Shown here: piece after piece, positions 10,895-22,975 of the stretch
Position numbering within the stretch: position 1 is the stretch's first letter
How the letters are laid out: each line of letters begins with the position of its first letter
Origin: Telmatactis stephensoni
Lineage: Eukaryota; Cnidaria; Anthozoa; Actiniaria; Isophelliidae
Reading direction: 5' to 3'
DNA: 64,000 nt
NCBI GenBank assembly: GCA_029948255.1
Contig: JALIZF010001240.1
Location: 37,501-101,500 of the forward strand
Translations under genes and position numbers: made by a program
Notes under the pieces: generated by a model
What the model saw: the letters and a program-made list of their open reading frames with translations, nothing else
What the model was told of the DNA's origin: nothing
Database searches by the model: none

Positions 10895-11149
10895 GTTAGC
10901 ATGCAATAAGGGATTTTGACATTCCCACTTCGTGCTTAGTACAAAATTCTTGAAGCTGCTTTCCTTTTCAAATTAATAAAAAAATGGCTTCTTATTTCGA
11001 CGTGGAGATATCTTTTATTAAACTTTACGTAATTTTCGGTGATAGTAACATTTTCACTCTTTTTACATAATGCATAAAAGTTATCAAAGGCCACATTTTA
11101 ATGCTGTGCGCTCAGTTTGAGTATTAGGGTTTTTAAAGACTTCTTGTTC

Positions 11150-11283
11150 GTGCTTTACCGGCAAATACGCGCGTTTGCTGACTGTAGAATGAACTCGAAA
11201 TTCTCGGCTATCTTCTCGTGCTGTATTTGATTTCTCGTTCATTCTACAGCCAGCGGATGCGCGTATATTTGCCGGTAAAGCAC
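11150..11283. mobile_element. Foldback element, imperfect ~45-bp arms
   Basis: Left arm begins GTGCTTTACCGGCAAATA and right arm ends with its reverse complement. Between them the arms also share TGTAGAATGAAC / GTTCATTCTACA. Spacer about 45 bp. Non-coding. Confidence 0.65.
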
Positions 11284-11339
11284 TCACATCAGTCTCTAAT
11301 CCTTAAATAACAATTGTCATCGAACGATAGACATTACAA

Positions 11340-11550
11340 CCCTTGGAGTGAAATTCTGTATATTTTGTGTCTTTCTTTTCTTTCTTTTTTCGATTCTTCC
11401 TTTCTTTCTCTCATTCTTTGATTTATTTGTTTTTCCTTTTTCATTTCTTTCCTTTGTTCGTTCTTTCGCTCATTCCTTATTTCGTTCATTCATTTTAATT
11501 TCTTTCGTGCATATTTCCCCGGGGTTTTTTTTTCTGCCTTCTCCCTTTGT
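11340..11550 (+). repeat. Pyrimidine-rich low-complexity tract
   Basis: Dense TTTC/CTTT sequence. It generates a spurious 73-codon Phe-rich frame that is not a gene. Confidence 0.6.
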
Positions 11551-11883
11551 ATTCTATATTAATGATTGATTTGGATAATCTTGTATTGTACTTGAAGGTG
11601 TGCAAGGCCAACCTACAGTTTTATTGTCAGCCCTGTGTCTGCAATCAAGGTATTTGACCACTTTTGCAACTATTTCAAAATACCTCCTCTTGTAATTCAA
11701 AAATAAAATAAATAAATAAATTTGGGGTAGTTCATCACCCTTCCTTGCAGTCAAGTGCTGAATTACGAAGGGCGCAGCTCAACGTGATCGATTCGAAGGT
11801 TTACAAGGGCGCTTTCATTACGAACAATTGAACAATTACACATTTACATACAAATTTACATACACATACACATAGCAGCCACC

Positions 11884-12300
11884 TAGTCCAGTCCCGGACT
11901 CTCTTTCTTGCCGCTCCAGGACTCGCGGAGAAAGGAGAGTCCAGTATAACTACTTGCATGCGCATGTGCAAAATGAGCCAATCAGATTAAAGTTTTATTT
12001 TGAGAGCCTGCAATATGCAAAGGTCAGTGTTTTGTTTTGCTGTCAAAAAATATGGTAGTGATGCGTATATCGAAAAATGGCTGAAAGTACGTGATATGAG
12101 ACTGATATCGTGTATACAAAACACTTTCTTCTTCAGCCATCTTGAATCATTAGACGACTTTAGGAATTGTAACCACGCGATCACCACATCCATGTGGTGA
12201 TCGCTTGTTCACTAAGCTGACATGCGCATGCAAGTTATACTGGACTCTCCTTTCTCCGCGAGTCCTGGAGCGGCAAGAAAGAGAGTCCGGGACTGGACTA
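11884..12300. mobile_element. 417-bp Mutator-like MITE with 10-bp TSD
   Basis: TIRs start TAGTCCAGTCCCGGACTC and are identical for about 65 bp, ending near GAGAGTCCAGTATAACT, then continue imperfectly to GCATGCGCATGT. AGCAGCCACC is directly repeated immediately outside both ends (11874-11883 and 12301-12310). Long TIRs plus a 9-10-bp duplication are typical of the Mutator/MULE group; that family name is inference. The interior is non-coding and contains a smaller palindrome ATCACCACATCCATGTGGTGAT. Confidence 0.85.
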
Positions 12301-12329
12301 AGCAGCCACCATACGACTCATGTCTGATC

Positions 12330-12520
12330 ACGGAGCACAGCTTAGATCGAAACTAGTTCATTTTCACTGAGGGAGGAAAAACCGTAGAACCCGGAGAAAA
12401 AACTCTCGAAGCAAGGGAGAGAACGAACAAGAAACTCAAGCCACATGCATGTGATGCCCCGTCCGGGGATTGAACCTCCCCACTTCTTGCTAGCCATCCC
12501 CCTAGCGAACACGCATATAC
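12330..12520 (-). mobile_element. tRNA-derived SINE, degenerate minus-strand copy
   Basis: Minus strand contains GGTTCAATCCCCGGACGGGG (B-box region), then a body with GTTCGTTCTCTCCCTTGC, TTCGAGAG and CTCCGGGTTCTACGG. The same body follows the tRNA head at 41316-41480. The head is deleted or diverged between A and B boxes. Confidence 0.7.
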
Positions 12521-13087
12521 TTTTCCCACGGTATTGGTGCATGTACCGAATAAAAACTGAGTTACAGTCCCTTGACCGAAAAATTATTTTTTGAGCGAGA
12601 TCGGAAACAGTCGATCAACCACAGATATCTGTGAGATTTCAATGGGATGACAACGAACAGTAAAGCAATTCGTCATCGACGGCACGAGGTTGCTAATGTT
12701 TGGGCCTGCGGCCCTCGGGATGTATATGGCAGTTATTATAGCCATTTTATATCCATATAAATGAAGTTACTGATTTAACCTTTAACTTGTCAGTGCTCAA
12801 TAATATATATGTGAACAAGCTATCATTTTGGTGCATTGACGAAAGACGAAAATATCAACAAATTTTCTGATGAGGCATCAGAAAAGACTTTTTTATATTA
12901 TGGACACAATTTATTTGTTTTAGCAGCAGTCATATGTACACATTGGATGCCTATTCTTAAAGTGTTCATGCTAGATACAACATAAGCATAAGCACAAGCA
13001 ACATATACAGACTCAGTAATTTACGGTTCAATAGAAGCGCTTATCTTTTCTCTACCTATGAGATAAATGCAAAAACCTGAGTCTTAG

Positions 13088-13500
13088 AACAAGCAGCATG
13101 TATACAATTTGTCTGCGCATGTCTATGTTTTTGCTATGAAATTCATTCTGCATATCGAATGCAAGAAATTTTATGTTGACATGGAACATTTGGTTGGCTA
13201 TCTCGTTCTTCAAATTTATGTTCAACGTCCTTCAACTACCAAAATACTGAGACATAAGCAGTCTACCTACCGCTAGTGTGCTGTGGATAATTATTATATC
13301 TAAGATACCCCAGATGGGAAAATATTACGCGTCAATGTCAGTATAAAGTTGAAACAACGACCAGAACTCCGCACTTTTGAGTTATATTGTGGGCGCTAAA
13401 TTTATATATAAGGTACATTAAGCAGTGGAAGTCATTACCAACACGTTACTGTGTGAATTGGATTCGATTAGGGTATTTTAGACTTCAGCGATCGTTGAAT
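13088..13500 (+). repeat. Repeat family B, copy 1 (left arm of a large inverted element)
   Basis: Shares a long colinear stretch with 22560-22975: GTATACAATTTG, TATCGAATGCAAGAAA, GTCTACCTACCGCTAGTG, CACCCCAGATGG / TACCCCAGATGG, AAGCAGTGGAAGTCATTACC and AACACGTTACTGTGT. Parts recur inverted at 14505-14610 and 14905-15065, so this and those segments look like the two arms of a ~2-kb inverted element. Confidence 0.65.
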
Positions 13501-13571
13501 GATTAGCCAAGTTTAATTACCGAAATGACGTGCTTTTTCGCGCATAATTCTTGCAATTCGTATATGTAATA

Positions 13572-13726
13572 TAGGACTCCACGCTGTCCAATTTGAAAAT
13601 ATTTGAACGAAAAAAAATTCCGAGGACTGCTAAAATTGGACGAGGCCGTAGGTCCAGTCCAATTTTAGCAGTCCTCAGAATTTTTTTCGTTCAATTATTT
13701 TCAAATTGGACAGGCGTGGAATCCTA
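13572..13726. mobile_element. Foldback element, ~70-bp arms
   Basis: Starts TAGGACTCCACGC and ends GCGTGGAATCCTA. The arms share GTCCAATTTGAAAATA and TAAAATTGGA blocks with few mismatches. The loop is CGAGGCCGTAGGTCC. It sits inside the larger inverted element of family B. Confidence 0.75.
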
Positions 13727-14504
13727 TTAATTATTAATTATATAAGCTTAACTGGCCAACATTTTCGGTACGATCGATTCATCTAGCTTCTTTGCAAACC
13801 AAGCAAGACAACTTGTACACAACGAAATACATTATTCATGATGAGTTTTTGAATGCAAAAAAACATCTTATTGAAAATAAAAATATACACTGTAAGAAGG
13901 TCCATGAAATACATTTTATTGGATGATTAACTTTTTCTGAACATTTTCATTTACGAATTTCATTCAGAAAGTGTTTTCATGCAAGCAGCGGCGAGGCCGA
14001 TACTCGCCAAAGCCAACTGAATTTCAACTGGCTTCAAAAACTATCTCAAAATGGGTCATTTTTTCAGAAAAACTACACAAAAACATAATAGTAAATACTT
14101 TTCTCACCTCATTCGCTAACACTTTAAACCAGAAAACTTTAAGTAAGTAGGTGTAAAAAGCAAATTTGCAGTCCAAAACATTCCGCCATTTTTTCTCCCC
14201 AAAATCAGATGTGAATGCGCTGCGCTATTGGTTGAATTCTTACTTCTGTTATTTTTCTTGCGTTCCCATTGGTCAAACACGAACTATCCAAATTACTCAT
14301 TAATTTGGATTGCTCAGTTTTTCTTTAGAAAACCCTAAATGAAAACTGTCCAAATTAATCCTTAATTTGGATAGGTAGAAAAATTCAAAAGTAATTTTGT
14401 AGTTAGCTATATGGTATTTTAGGAGAATTATATAATTCATTTTTAAAATTTTACATCTTAGATAACGCCCCCAAGCAAAATTATTTAACAATATGCTTTT
14501 TCCA

Positions 14505-15065
14505 TGTTTCTTTCTTGCAAAACTTTTGACGTGTGATATTTTCCCATCTGTCTTCGATTTAAGTAATTATCCACAACGCACTAGCGGTAGGTTGGCTGTT
14601 TATCTCTCATTATTATATAACTCCAATGACGTAATTTTACCAAATAAGGACGAGAAAAATAAGCAAATATGAGGCCGTATTACATGCCGTATTACATATA
14701 GTTAAAACCTGATTTGCCATATTTTACACAGAGTAATTGGAAAATAGGGGAAACTAAGAAACAGGTTTGTAATAAATCCTTTAATAGTAGATATTTTCTT
14801 GTATATTGCGGGCTGACATTTTACTCGTCGCTTCTATTTAATAAGAATACATACGCGACTCGTAAAATATCAGCCCGTAATACATAAGAAAATATCTATT
14901 AAGTGGTATGTATTTTGGTAGTTGAAGGCCGTTGAATATAAATTCCGTGTCAACAAAACATTTCTTGCATTCGATATGCAAATGAACTTCAAAGCAAAAA
15001 CACAGACATGCGCATATACAAATTGTATACATGAATATGAAAGAACAAGCAACACATAGCAATAC
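14505..15065 (-). repeat. Repeat family B, inverted partner, split by a nested foldback
   Basis: Minus strand carries CTACCGCTAGTGCGTTGTGG near 14590 and TATACAATTTG...ATATCGAATGCAAGAAA near 14950-15030, matching 13088-13320 in reverse. Another foldback (14782-14903) lies between the two matching parts, so the insertion post-dates this arm. The plausible minus-strand frames here are shadows. Confidence 0.55.
14782..14903. mobile_element. Nested foldback element
   Basis: AATAGTAGATATTTTCTTG and its approximate reverse complement AAGAAAATATCTATTAA bound a unit whose arms also share CGGGCTGACATTTTAC / TAAAATATCAGCCCG. The loop is about 25 bp. Confidence 0.65.
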
Positions 15066-15506
15066 TTCGTGTGTCGTAGGTCTTTATTATTCGAGATCGA
15101 TTTGCTATTTTTACAAAGCAACTTGCGAAAAGTTATTGGTACTTCACTGATCAGAAATGCATTTGTTTCAGAACTAGAATCAAAATCAAGCAAATCCCTG
15201 CTTTAACGTCATCTAATTTGCATTTTCAGATGGAATTGTTTAATTCTCAGAGAGGAGTAGATTTGATTCAGAAATATTTACACAAACGTTTATGTATATG
15301 ATGTGATATGTATTTCTAGATTCAAAAGGATTTGGCTAGGCTAGCTGTGCAGGCACTTTAACAGTGCTCGTCCTCTTTTTCACCGCTCTGAGATACGTGC
15401 AGCGCGCACTGAGTCTGTTAATGTATATTTCGCTTATGTTCATGTCTTTAGTATATTGTAAACCAGGCTTCTGGTAGATTTTTATCGAGTCGATTACCTT
15501 CCATAG

Positions 15507-18500
15507 AACTTTGCGACGAACCAGTGCCTGTTGGAATGCAAAGCAAAACTATTCCTGATCAGTACATTACAGGTTCTCGATCGTATCGTCACCACTCTCC
15601 ACATGAAGCAAGGCTTAGAGTGGGTAAGGGATGGGCTTCTACGTTATCCTGGCTTTGGCTTAAAGTAAATCTTGGAAAAATCACGAAGGTAGATATATAT
15701 TTATCAACTAGCTGATATTAAAGGGTTATTAGCGAGCGCGAGGTCTGTATGGGAAAATATCAGACCGAGGTCTTGACAGTACGGACCGAACGCAGCGAGG
15801 TCTGTACAAAAAGACCGACGTCTGATAATTTCCCATGCAGACCGAGCAAACGAGGTTAATAACTTTTATATTATATGGCTTTATAACAATTGCCAAACCC
15901 AAACTTTTCTTTTCATCCGGGACAGCGGTCCTGATATGGCAAAATACAGACCATACGTTAGCCAATCAGAATTCAGAAAATTATCTAGCCATATGATAAT
16001 CATTTATATTTTTCATCTAAAGTTAATTGCCCTGAAATTTGTATGTTTTATCCGTAATAAAAACAGGAAAGCATAACCAGGAGAATTAGTGAGTCGTGAT
16101 ACGACGGATTACCCCATATTTTGGGCTACTATTGCTTCATTCGAACTGAGCTCTGGTATTAGCTCAAACTACTTTATTTGAATTGTATTTCAACAACATG
16201 ATTTTGTCACCAAAAGCGTTTCCCTCTCGGGGAAACTCCTATATATAATCACAGAAGAGTGGGGTGCTCGTCGGAAATTTTGAAAATGACATCTCAAAGA
16301 TACTTGAGTTTTATCCAGGTGGGTGTGGCAACACATGATTTTTTCCCTATAATTAAAGGTACCAACTCAAAAACAATAAAGAAAATTTAAAGAAAAGAGA
16401 TCGCTGATATTGATCCTTAAAAGGTACGACAAGCACTCCACCCAAAATATATAGGGCTCTAATGTACAAATGACGATTTCTATATAATTATCTTATAATT
16501 ATAAGTTTCAATCCCTTTTGTCTTCTCTGGTTCATTTGTATGAAAACAAAAGATATATAAATACCGTCGGATCGACCTGGAATCAAAATAATTACCAAAG
16601 CGTATTATCATCTTCTTTTAAAGATTGTTAGAATTGCCACTCAGGGGCGGCAAGATTTGAATCAATGGGTAACAAGTTACGCCTTGGCAAGCAGCAACAC
16701 GGACAAATCTACAGATTATAAATGGTATTCGAAAGTATTTCCTGGGAACACAGACAGAGATACCGTTGTAGTTCATTTTCTTCAACCAGCGATTACTGCA
16801 AAATACATTGAAGTTAACCCCCGAGCGTGGCATTTGTGGCCATCGATGAGAATGGAGCTTTATAAATGCGTGACAGCCAGAGGTAAATATTTTACAATTA
16901 TTCTCTGAACTGGAGGTGAATAGCGGTAGATTATTTACCGAGACGCTCATATTTAAACTGCTCATTCACCGACAATGAAGAGAATAATTGTTTTAGTATA
17001 TACAAATTAAACTCCACAACTCAACACTTTAGGATTCATAAAACTACATTATTATTTTTTTTTAGAGATGTTAACTTATTACTCGTGCCCAGGCCGTAGG
17101 TTGTGGAGTTGGTAGATACTAAATATATATGTTTTGATAAGGAATTATGGCAGGAGGGAGGTTTTTCTTTCACTTAAAATTGTTATTCTTCGCATTTTTC
17201 TCTAAAATATACTCCATTTCTCGGTGCTGACCAAAATGAATGCAGGCTCTTGGTACTATATTTGCATGCAGCCAGGTCTCTGGTTGCTTGTTAATCACGT
17301 CGATTTCCTTCCTTCAGAACCTTGCGAAAAACCAACAGCTGTTGGAATGGAACACAAAGCTATTCCTGATCGTTACATAACTGGTTCTCGATCATTGAAA
17401 AACTACCCTCCATATGAAGCACGACTTAGAGTGGGCAAAGGATGGGTTGCGAGGTCGTTCTGGCTTAAAGTAAATCTTGGGAAAATCGCCAAGGTAGATT
17501 TTATAATCAATATGAATGCTTTATCAATAGAACATTTGCACGATGGCGTCATTTTCTGACTATACAACTATCATACTGCTTTACGAATTTTTTTTCTTAT
17601 TCAAACTGTTATTTTCTTGAGAGTAGTAGAACAATTGACACTTATTACTTTACAAAAGAAGGCAGTATATACTGACAGTGTAGTTATTCATGGCCAGGAA
17701 TTTCGGTCATATCGCGGGCGCAATAGATCAGCGGATTTCGTCACGAGAAAAACAAACTAGCGTTGTTTTTAGCTAAGAAATGGCCTGAGGAAAAAATATA
17801 TTCGCGGATATAGTTTCTGAAACTTCTTCTTTTCTTACAAAAGCCCAAATAAATCTATTAAGTCCTACATCTCTCAGAACTTTCAGAATAAACATTATAT
17901 TCAAAACTTAAAATCTTACCTTTCCTTTTTAATCATTTTCATAGGACGAATAATCACAAACTTCCCCATACTGATCTTCTTATAGCGAGCGTAAATCCGA
18001 ATATTTCAAGGACGATCATCTTTGACCAGTTATCACAATCAAAATTGCCCAAATAGATTTGCACAGTAGACATTATCATCTTTCCTCTAAAACAAATTCA
18101 TCAGCTGGTCCTCTATGATAAACCTTTCCTTTTTGCTTTTAAATTGTTTCCTTTTGCGTTTTTATTGCCAAACTGCGAAAATACACATATTAAAGCGTCA
18201 TATCTCTAAATCGAAAACGCGAACGTTATTTGTGTAGTTGGATTCACAAAATATGGTGGTTATACAACACCAATATTACATTTGAAGCAAATAGGTGAAA
18301 TCTTTATGCGTTCATTTTCGCTTCCAAAACGCTTTAAGCTGAGTATTCTTTTTTCGTTGATTTGTATGCGTTCATTGAAGCGTCAAAGTTTATTCATAAA
18401 TGTATTTTTTAATTAATTCAAAACGATGTCCGTAATTCCTGGCCATGTACTAGTACCCCTATACATCCGTGGGGGCATCCATGGGCAGTCTTGGAATGGA

Positions 18501-19494
18501 CACTTATACATTAGATGATGGTTGGGACTTGATAAAGTACTAAGACCATGCAGTTATCCATGGCCATAGGATATATAGGATAAAAATCTACGATAGTAAA
18601 CATGCTGATGATTGTGGATGCTATATATGTTTTGACTACCAGTAACCACATGTCCTCATAGAGGGCTTTTATTTCCTTTTGTAAATTATAAACCAAAGAA
18701 AAATTGTATAAGATTTTTATAAATTTATAATTGAAGTATATGATAGAAAATATCGACATATATTATATTAAGCAATCATAGACTAGAACAACCTAAAACC
18801 AAGTAAATATTTTTACAAAAGCAGAGTTTTTCCCCCGTTAGTTATTATGGTATTGGCTTACAAGAAAATTATGCTTAGAGTGTTTTAGGAAAAAAAGTTT
18901 GAAACTTATTGGAAGTATAGAGGGTTTTTTATTCTTTGGATAGTCAAAAATACATTTTTCGCAACATTTGATGACGTATAACTCATTAAAATGCGTGGTG
19001 ACCCCAAATATTTTTTCTTGGATTCGAACAGCCTACAATGGGGTTTCTTATAATTAACCATATAGATTTTAGAGAAATTAATTACTTTCACAAAATAGTA
19101 GGCACTGTCCTTACTTATGATTTAAAAACACTATCGGATTAATTATATATGTACACAAAATAAAATTCTATGTGATTACCAAACCACATTGCATCTAATT
19201 TATAGATTGTTGGAATTGCAACTCAAGGTAGCTGTATTATGCTCACGAATGAGAAGTGTGTTTATAATGACTGGGTGACGACTTACACCTTGAAAAGCAG
19301 CAAAACTGGCAAATTATCAGACTACGTGCAGTATGAAAGAGGGAAAATCTTTTCTGGAAACACAGACAGAGATACTGTCGTTGCTCATCTTCTTGAGCCA
19401 GCCATTACTGCAAGATACATAAAAGTTTACCCAAAAACGTGGCATTGGCTAGCGTCGATGAGAATGGAGCTTTATGAATGCAAGGCAACTAGAG
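15507..19494 (+). CDS. Secreted protein with two discoidin (F5/8 type C) domains, four exons
   Basis: Exons 15507-15688, 16624-16882, 17318-17493 and 19206-19494 each sit between good AG acceptors and GT donors, and the phases (1-0, 0-1, 1-0, 0-1) join without breaking frame. Exons 1 and 3 encode the first half of a discoidin domain (PVGMQSKTIPDQYITGSRS / AVGMEHKAIPDRYITGSRS, then ARLRVGKGW and LKVNLGKI). Exons 2 and 4 encode the second half (IVRIATQGR / IVGIATQG, WVTSYALASS / WVTTYTLKSS, FPGNTDRDTVV / FSGNTDRDTVV, MRMELYKC / MRMELYEC). Discoidin folds bind phospholipids, collagen or glycans on cell surfaces and in matrix. The phase-1 borders of each two-exon cassette make it shuffle-competent. 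The signal exon at 4144 has the matching phase. If the last donor is skipped the frame stops at 19538. A third domain downstream is broken. Confidence 0.85.
15723..15998. mobile_element. Hairpin MITE family C, copy 1 (intron)
   Basis: Near-identical to 19948-20238. The first ~140 bp form a long hairpin from repeated GACCGAGGTC / GAGGTCTG motifs, bounded by GGTTATTA and TTAATAACTT. The rest (ACAATTGCCAAACCC, CATCCGGGACAGCGGTCCTG, TAGCCAATCAGAATTC) is non-palindromic. It lies in the intron after the first discoidin exon. Confidence 0.8.
16894..16991 (+). mobile_element. Small MITE, 98 bp, in discoidin intron
   Basis: ACAATTATTCTCTGAACTGG at the left and GAAGAGAATAATTGT at the right form TIRs. 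Relative of the copy at 4756-4883. It begins about 12 bp past the exon 2 donor. Confidence 0.6.
17689..18447. mobile_element. Putative TIR element in discoidin intron
   Basis: CATGGCCAGGAATTTCGGTC at the left matches the reverse complement of the sequence ending at 18447 (CATGGCCAGGAATTACGGAC) with two mismatches. The ~760-bp interior is non-coding. TSD not evident. Confidence 0.45.
18448..19205. other. Remainder of the long discoidin intron
   Basis: AT-rich DNA between the putative TIR element and the last discoidin exon. I see no exon-like segment or repeat arm, only short minus-strand shadow frames. Confidence 0.4.
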
Positions 19495-19557
19495 GTATAA
19501 GCATGATAAAAATATGTCTGTATGTATTCAATGATTGAGGTTTTTATTTCTTTCATG

Positions 19558-19640
19558 TACTTTTACTTCCTTTCTTCCTCTCCCTTCCTCCCTTCCTTCC
19601 TCCCTTCCTTCCTCCCGTCCTTTCTTTCTCTTTCTTTCCT
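19558..19640 (+). repeat. CT-rich (CCTT)n tract
   Basis: Imperfect CCTTCCTT/TTTC microsatellite immediately downstream of the last intact discoidin exon. Confidence 0.8.
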
Positions 19641-19812
19641 CCTTTCAAAAAATCCCGTTTTAAAAATAATATAGAAATCAATAATGATATTCAACCTGGG
19701 GTTTTTTTCTCTTTTCTATTAATAATAAAAAAGAAGCATGTTCTTATGCTCTTGACATGCAAAGTGGAGCCATAACAGAAAAACAGATAAAAGTATTGAG
19801 TTTTTTTATAGA

Positions 19813-20277
19813 TATTCAAGTGCACAAGCAAGACTAGATCGTACTGGCGGTGCATACACCAGTGCAGGCTGTAAAAAAAACAGTATAGAGATCCAAGTTG
19901 ATTTAGGCCAAATAAAAAAGATCATGTCACTCGCATGCTATAATAGAGGGTTATTAACCGAGTGCGAGGTCTTTACGGGAAAATATCAGACCGAGGTCTT
20001 GACAGTACGGACCGAGCCGTAGGCGAGGTCCGTACAAAAAGACCGAGGTCTGATATTTTCCCGTACAGACCGAGCAAGCCGGTTAATAACTTATTTATTA
20101 TATGGCTTTGAGAAGTCCCGCTAAAACAATTGCCACACGCAAACTTTTCTTTTCATCCGGGACAGCGGTCCTGATATGGCAAAATACAGACCATGCGTTA
20201 GCCAATCAGAATTCAGGAAATTATCTAGCCATATAATAAGAATGGCTATAAGAATAGAGCTGTATGGTTGTCTTTAA
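19813..20277 (+). pseudogene. Broken third discoidin domain interrupted by a MITE
   Basis: At 19813 the frame reads YSSAQARLDRTGG, SIEIQVDLGQIKKIMSLAC: the end of a discoidin first half running without an intron into the start of the second half (the intact domains have an intron here). The MITE copy at 19948 then interrupts it. Right after the MITE, 20242-20277 reads MAIRIELYGCL and a stop, which is the last strand of a discoidin domain. About 60-70 residues between are missing, and the phase-1 splice from exon 4 into this block would hit a stop. I infer a decayed domain. Confidence 0.7.
19948..20238. mobile_element. Hairpin MITE family C, copy 2
   Basis: Begins GGGTTATTAACCGAG and ends TATCTAGCCATATAAT. 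Internal hairpin longer and better preserved than in copy 1. It is inserted within discoidin-domain sequence. TATAATA-like bases lie at both edges (TSD uncertain). Confidence 0.8.
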
Positions 20278-20359
20278 AGCTCCAAGGGATGTACTCCCTT
20301 ATTTGAATTGACTACTTATATGGCAAGTACATCAACGCTTGATTTTATGTTAAAAAGGG

Positions 20360-20730
20360 TGATAATGGGGGTACCCCAATATCAGTTAACTACTAATTTT
20401 TTTGCCAATTCTCAGTTAACTACTAATTGCAGTTAATCATTAACTTATTGAAGTTAACTATTAACTATTATTTCTTAAAGCGAAAAAAATTAAATAATGA
20501 CTAGAATTGTTCTTAACTTCAGCAGGTCAAGTCATTTAAGGGTGAACCTTGGTCAAATCAATAAATCTATAACACAAAATCACGTTAACTGCACCTAAAG
20601 GTGCCAATGGTACTCAAAAATCAGTTAACTGCTAAATTTTCGTTTATCAGTTAACTACTAATTTTTGGGCCAAATCTCAGTTAACTGCTATTTTTTTGGC
20701 CAAATCTCAGGTAACTGTTAACCCCATCTT
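20360..20730. repeat. CAGTTAACT-based repeat block
   Basis: The motif CAGTTAACTACTAATTTTT and variants occur at least six times, three of them as ~38-bp tandem copies at about 20625-20715. The block opens GGGGGTACCCCAATATC and contains inverted GTACTC-type partners, so it may be a MITE with internal tandem repeats. Confidence 0.55.
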
Positions 20731-21030
20731 AAAAGAAAGCCTAGCCTGCTGACTTTGAAAATCGAACTTAACTTGATCGAAGAAGGATGAATTATAAACC
20801 TAATAAAATAGAAGTTATAATTTATACTTAAACGCATTGGGTTGTCTATGGTGTTCAATGATGACGTCAAGTAGTTGTAATTGTTATTTGTCTGCACTTT
20901 TTCCCTAATTTGAGCAAAAATTACTGTGCGACTTTTCGAATTAACCAAGGCCACCCAATCAAATTTTCAGAAAATTTACATTACATTTCAGACAATTTAC
21001 TTTTTTGACGCTCAATAAAATATCATGGAA

Positions 21031-22027
21031 TGTAGGAGAATCTTTGTTTTGTTACGAGTAAAATACTTGCAATAGATCAATTCAATGCAAAGCTCATCAC
21101 TAACTTCACCGCTCTCTTATGACTCGCTCTATAAAAATGCCCGGTCGCTCCGCTATTATAGTAATTTAATTCACCACTGTACTGACACTAAAACGTTACA
21201 AGGGTAGGAAGTAAACACCAAGTCTTCGCATTTCAGCCAATGACCACTTCGTTTGCATGCCACGTGACATTTTGAAAGGATTTGAGCTTGATGCCACTTG
21301 CTACTTCAACCTGTTTGTTCACGTTTTTGAATCCTTAAAAAAAGAAAGAAACAAACGTTCACCTCGAACAAAAAAAAACGTATTAACGTGTATTGAGTCT
21401 GCATCAGTTACTAAATGAGATAAGAACTAACAATACACGACTTTCATAATGGCCTCTGCTAATTAGCATAAATAGTGAAAAATTACTATATCTGGAACTG
21501 TATCAATTTGAAATTATTAAGATTGTTGATTTTGATAATTTGTGCAATTTACAAAACAAAACATTAAATCCTTGACAAGATATGGGGAATTAAAATTCTG
21601 AAAATGCACCAAAACGAGGCTACCAAGGCTTTTGGTCAAAATTACATACAAAACTCTCTATTTTTGACAGTGCATAACTTTTTTGATATTAAACCAAAAA
21701 TGATAACATTTTCTGAAAATATTTGTCTTGAAGTAATTTCTCACATACCATTGATAATTTCTTGCATAAGGCCCTCATTTTCTCTAATGGAAAAAACTGA
21801 ATTATGAAAGTGGTCTATGCCGGTGGTTTCCTATGGAGATGCATCATCTGGCATCAAGGATACACGAATGTACAGGATGATTCGGTGATTAGTTCCGGTG
21901 TATATATAGCCAAGCGACCCGGCATTGTCAATCATAGAGCAATTCGTTAGAGGGAAGATAGTGACGAAGTTTTCATTGATTTATTACAACAAGTATTTTA
22001 CTCGTCACACAAAAAGATTCTCCTACA
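21031..22027. mobile_element. ~1-kb non-autonomous TIR element
   Basis: Left end TGTAGGAGAATCTTTG...ACGAGTAAAATACTTG (21031 onward) is matched in reverse by CAAGTATTTTACTCGT...AGATTCTCCTACA ending 22027. TIRs are about 70 bp with several mismatches. The interior has only one short plus-strand frame, without recognisable domains. No clear TSD. Confidence 0.65.
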
Positions 22028-22559
22028 GCCCGTGAGCAGATTTGTGACGAGTCTCTACAGTTTAGGATGCTACTTTTTTAAATCTTGATTTAGTTTATGC
22101 ACATATAAAGCAATTCAAATTATTTGAATTTTAAGCGAAAGAATTAAACTTGTGTAATTAAATATTCTACTGATTGAAGGTTGTTTGGGTGGCCTTGGTT
22201 GGAGTAGTCGCACTGAAAGTTGTTTTATATTTTTGTTTATTCGATTGTATTGATAGACTAGCTTTCTTGACCGAACAACAAAGAAATGTGTAACGACAAA
22301 CAATAAATGATAACAAGCACCATTACTGGACGTCAGTGACCCAATGCATTTCAGCTGAAAGTGTAACTTCGACTTCAGATTTCTATTCACTGTGAATCCA
22401 AGTTCGATTTCTACACCTTTTTCTACATTAAATAAGTCACAATTTACGTGCTATCGGACAGTCCCTTTAAGCTAATTTTGAGTTGTAGTAGAAGGGATCA
22501 ATTTTTAGAAGTAAAACCGCGCGACTAATTAGACATTTGTAATTTGAGCTGAAGGCAAT

Positions 22560-22975
22560 TATGCTCAGTATGAGCATGTATACAATTTGCCTGCGCATGT
22601 CAGTGTTTTTGGTTTAAAATTTAATTCATATCGAATGCAAGAAACTATTTGTTGGCATGAAACATTTCGTTGGCGATCTCGTTTTTCAAAATTATCTTCA
22701 TTATCTTCTTCTTATCTTCTTATCTAACGAAATAGTGAGATATATAAGCAGTCTACCTACCGCTAGTGCGCTGTGGATAATGATCTAAATCGAAGGCACC
22801 CCAGATGGAAAAATAAAGCGCGTCAATTAAAGTCAGCACAAAGTGTAAGAAGGACCAGAACTCCGAACTTTTGAGATATATTGTGAGCGCTTATTTTATA
22901 TATAAAGTGCATTAAGCAGTGGAAGTCATTACCAACACGTTACTGTGTAAATTGGAACCGAAGTAGGGAATTTCA
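22560..22975 (+). repeat. Repeat family B, solo copy
   Basis: Colinear with 13088-13500 (see that entry) with about one difference every ten bases. No inverted partner is seen nearby. It is immediately upstream of the GPCR tail remnants. Confidence 0.65.
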
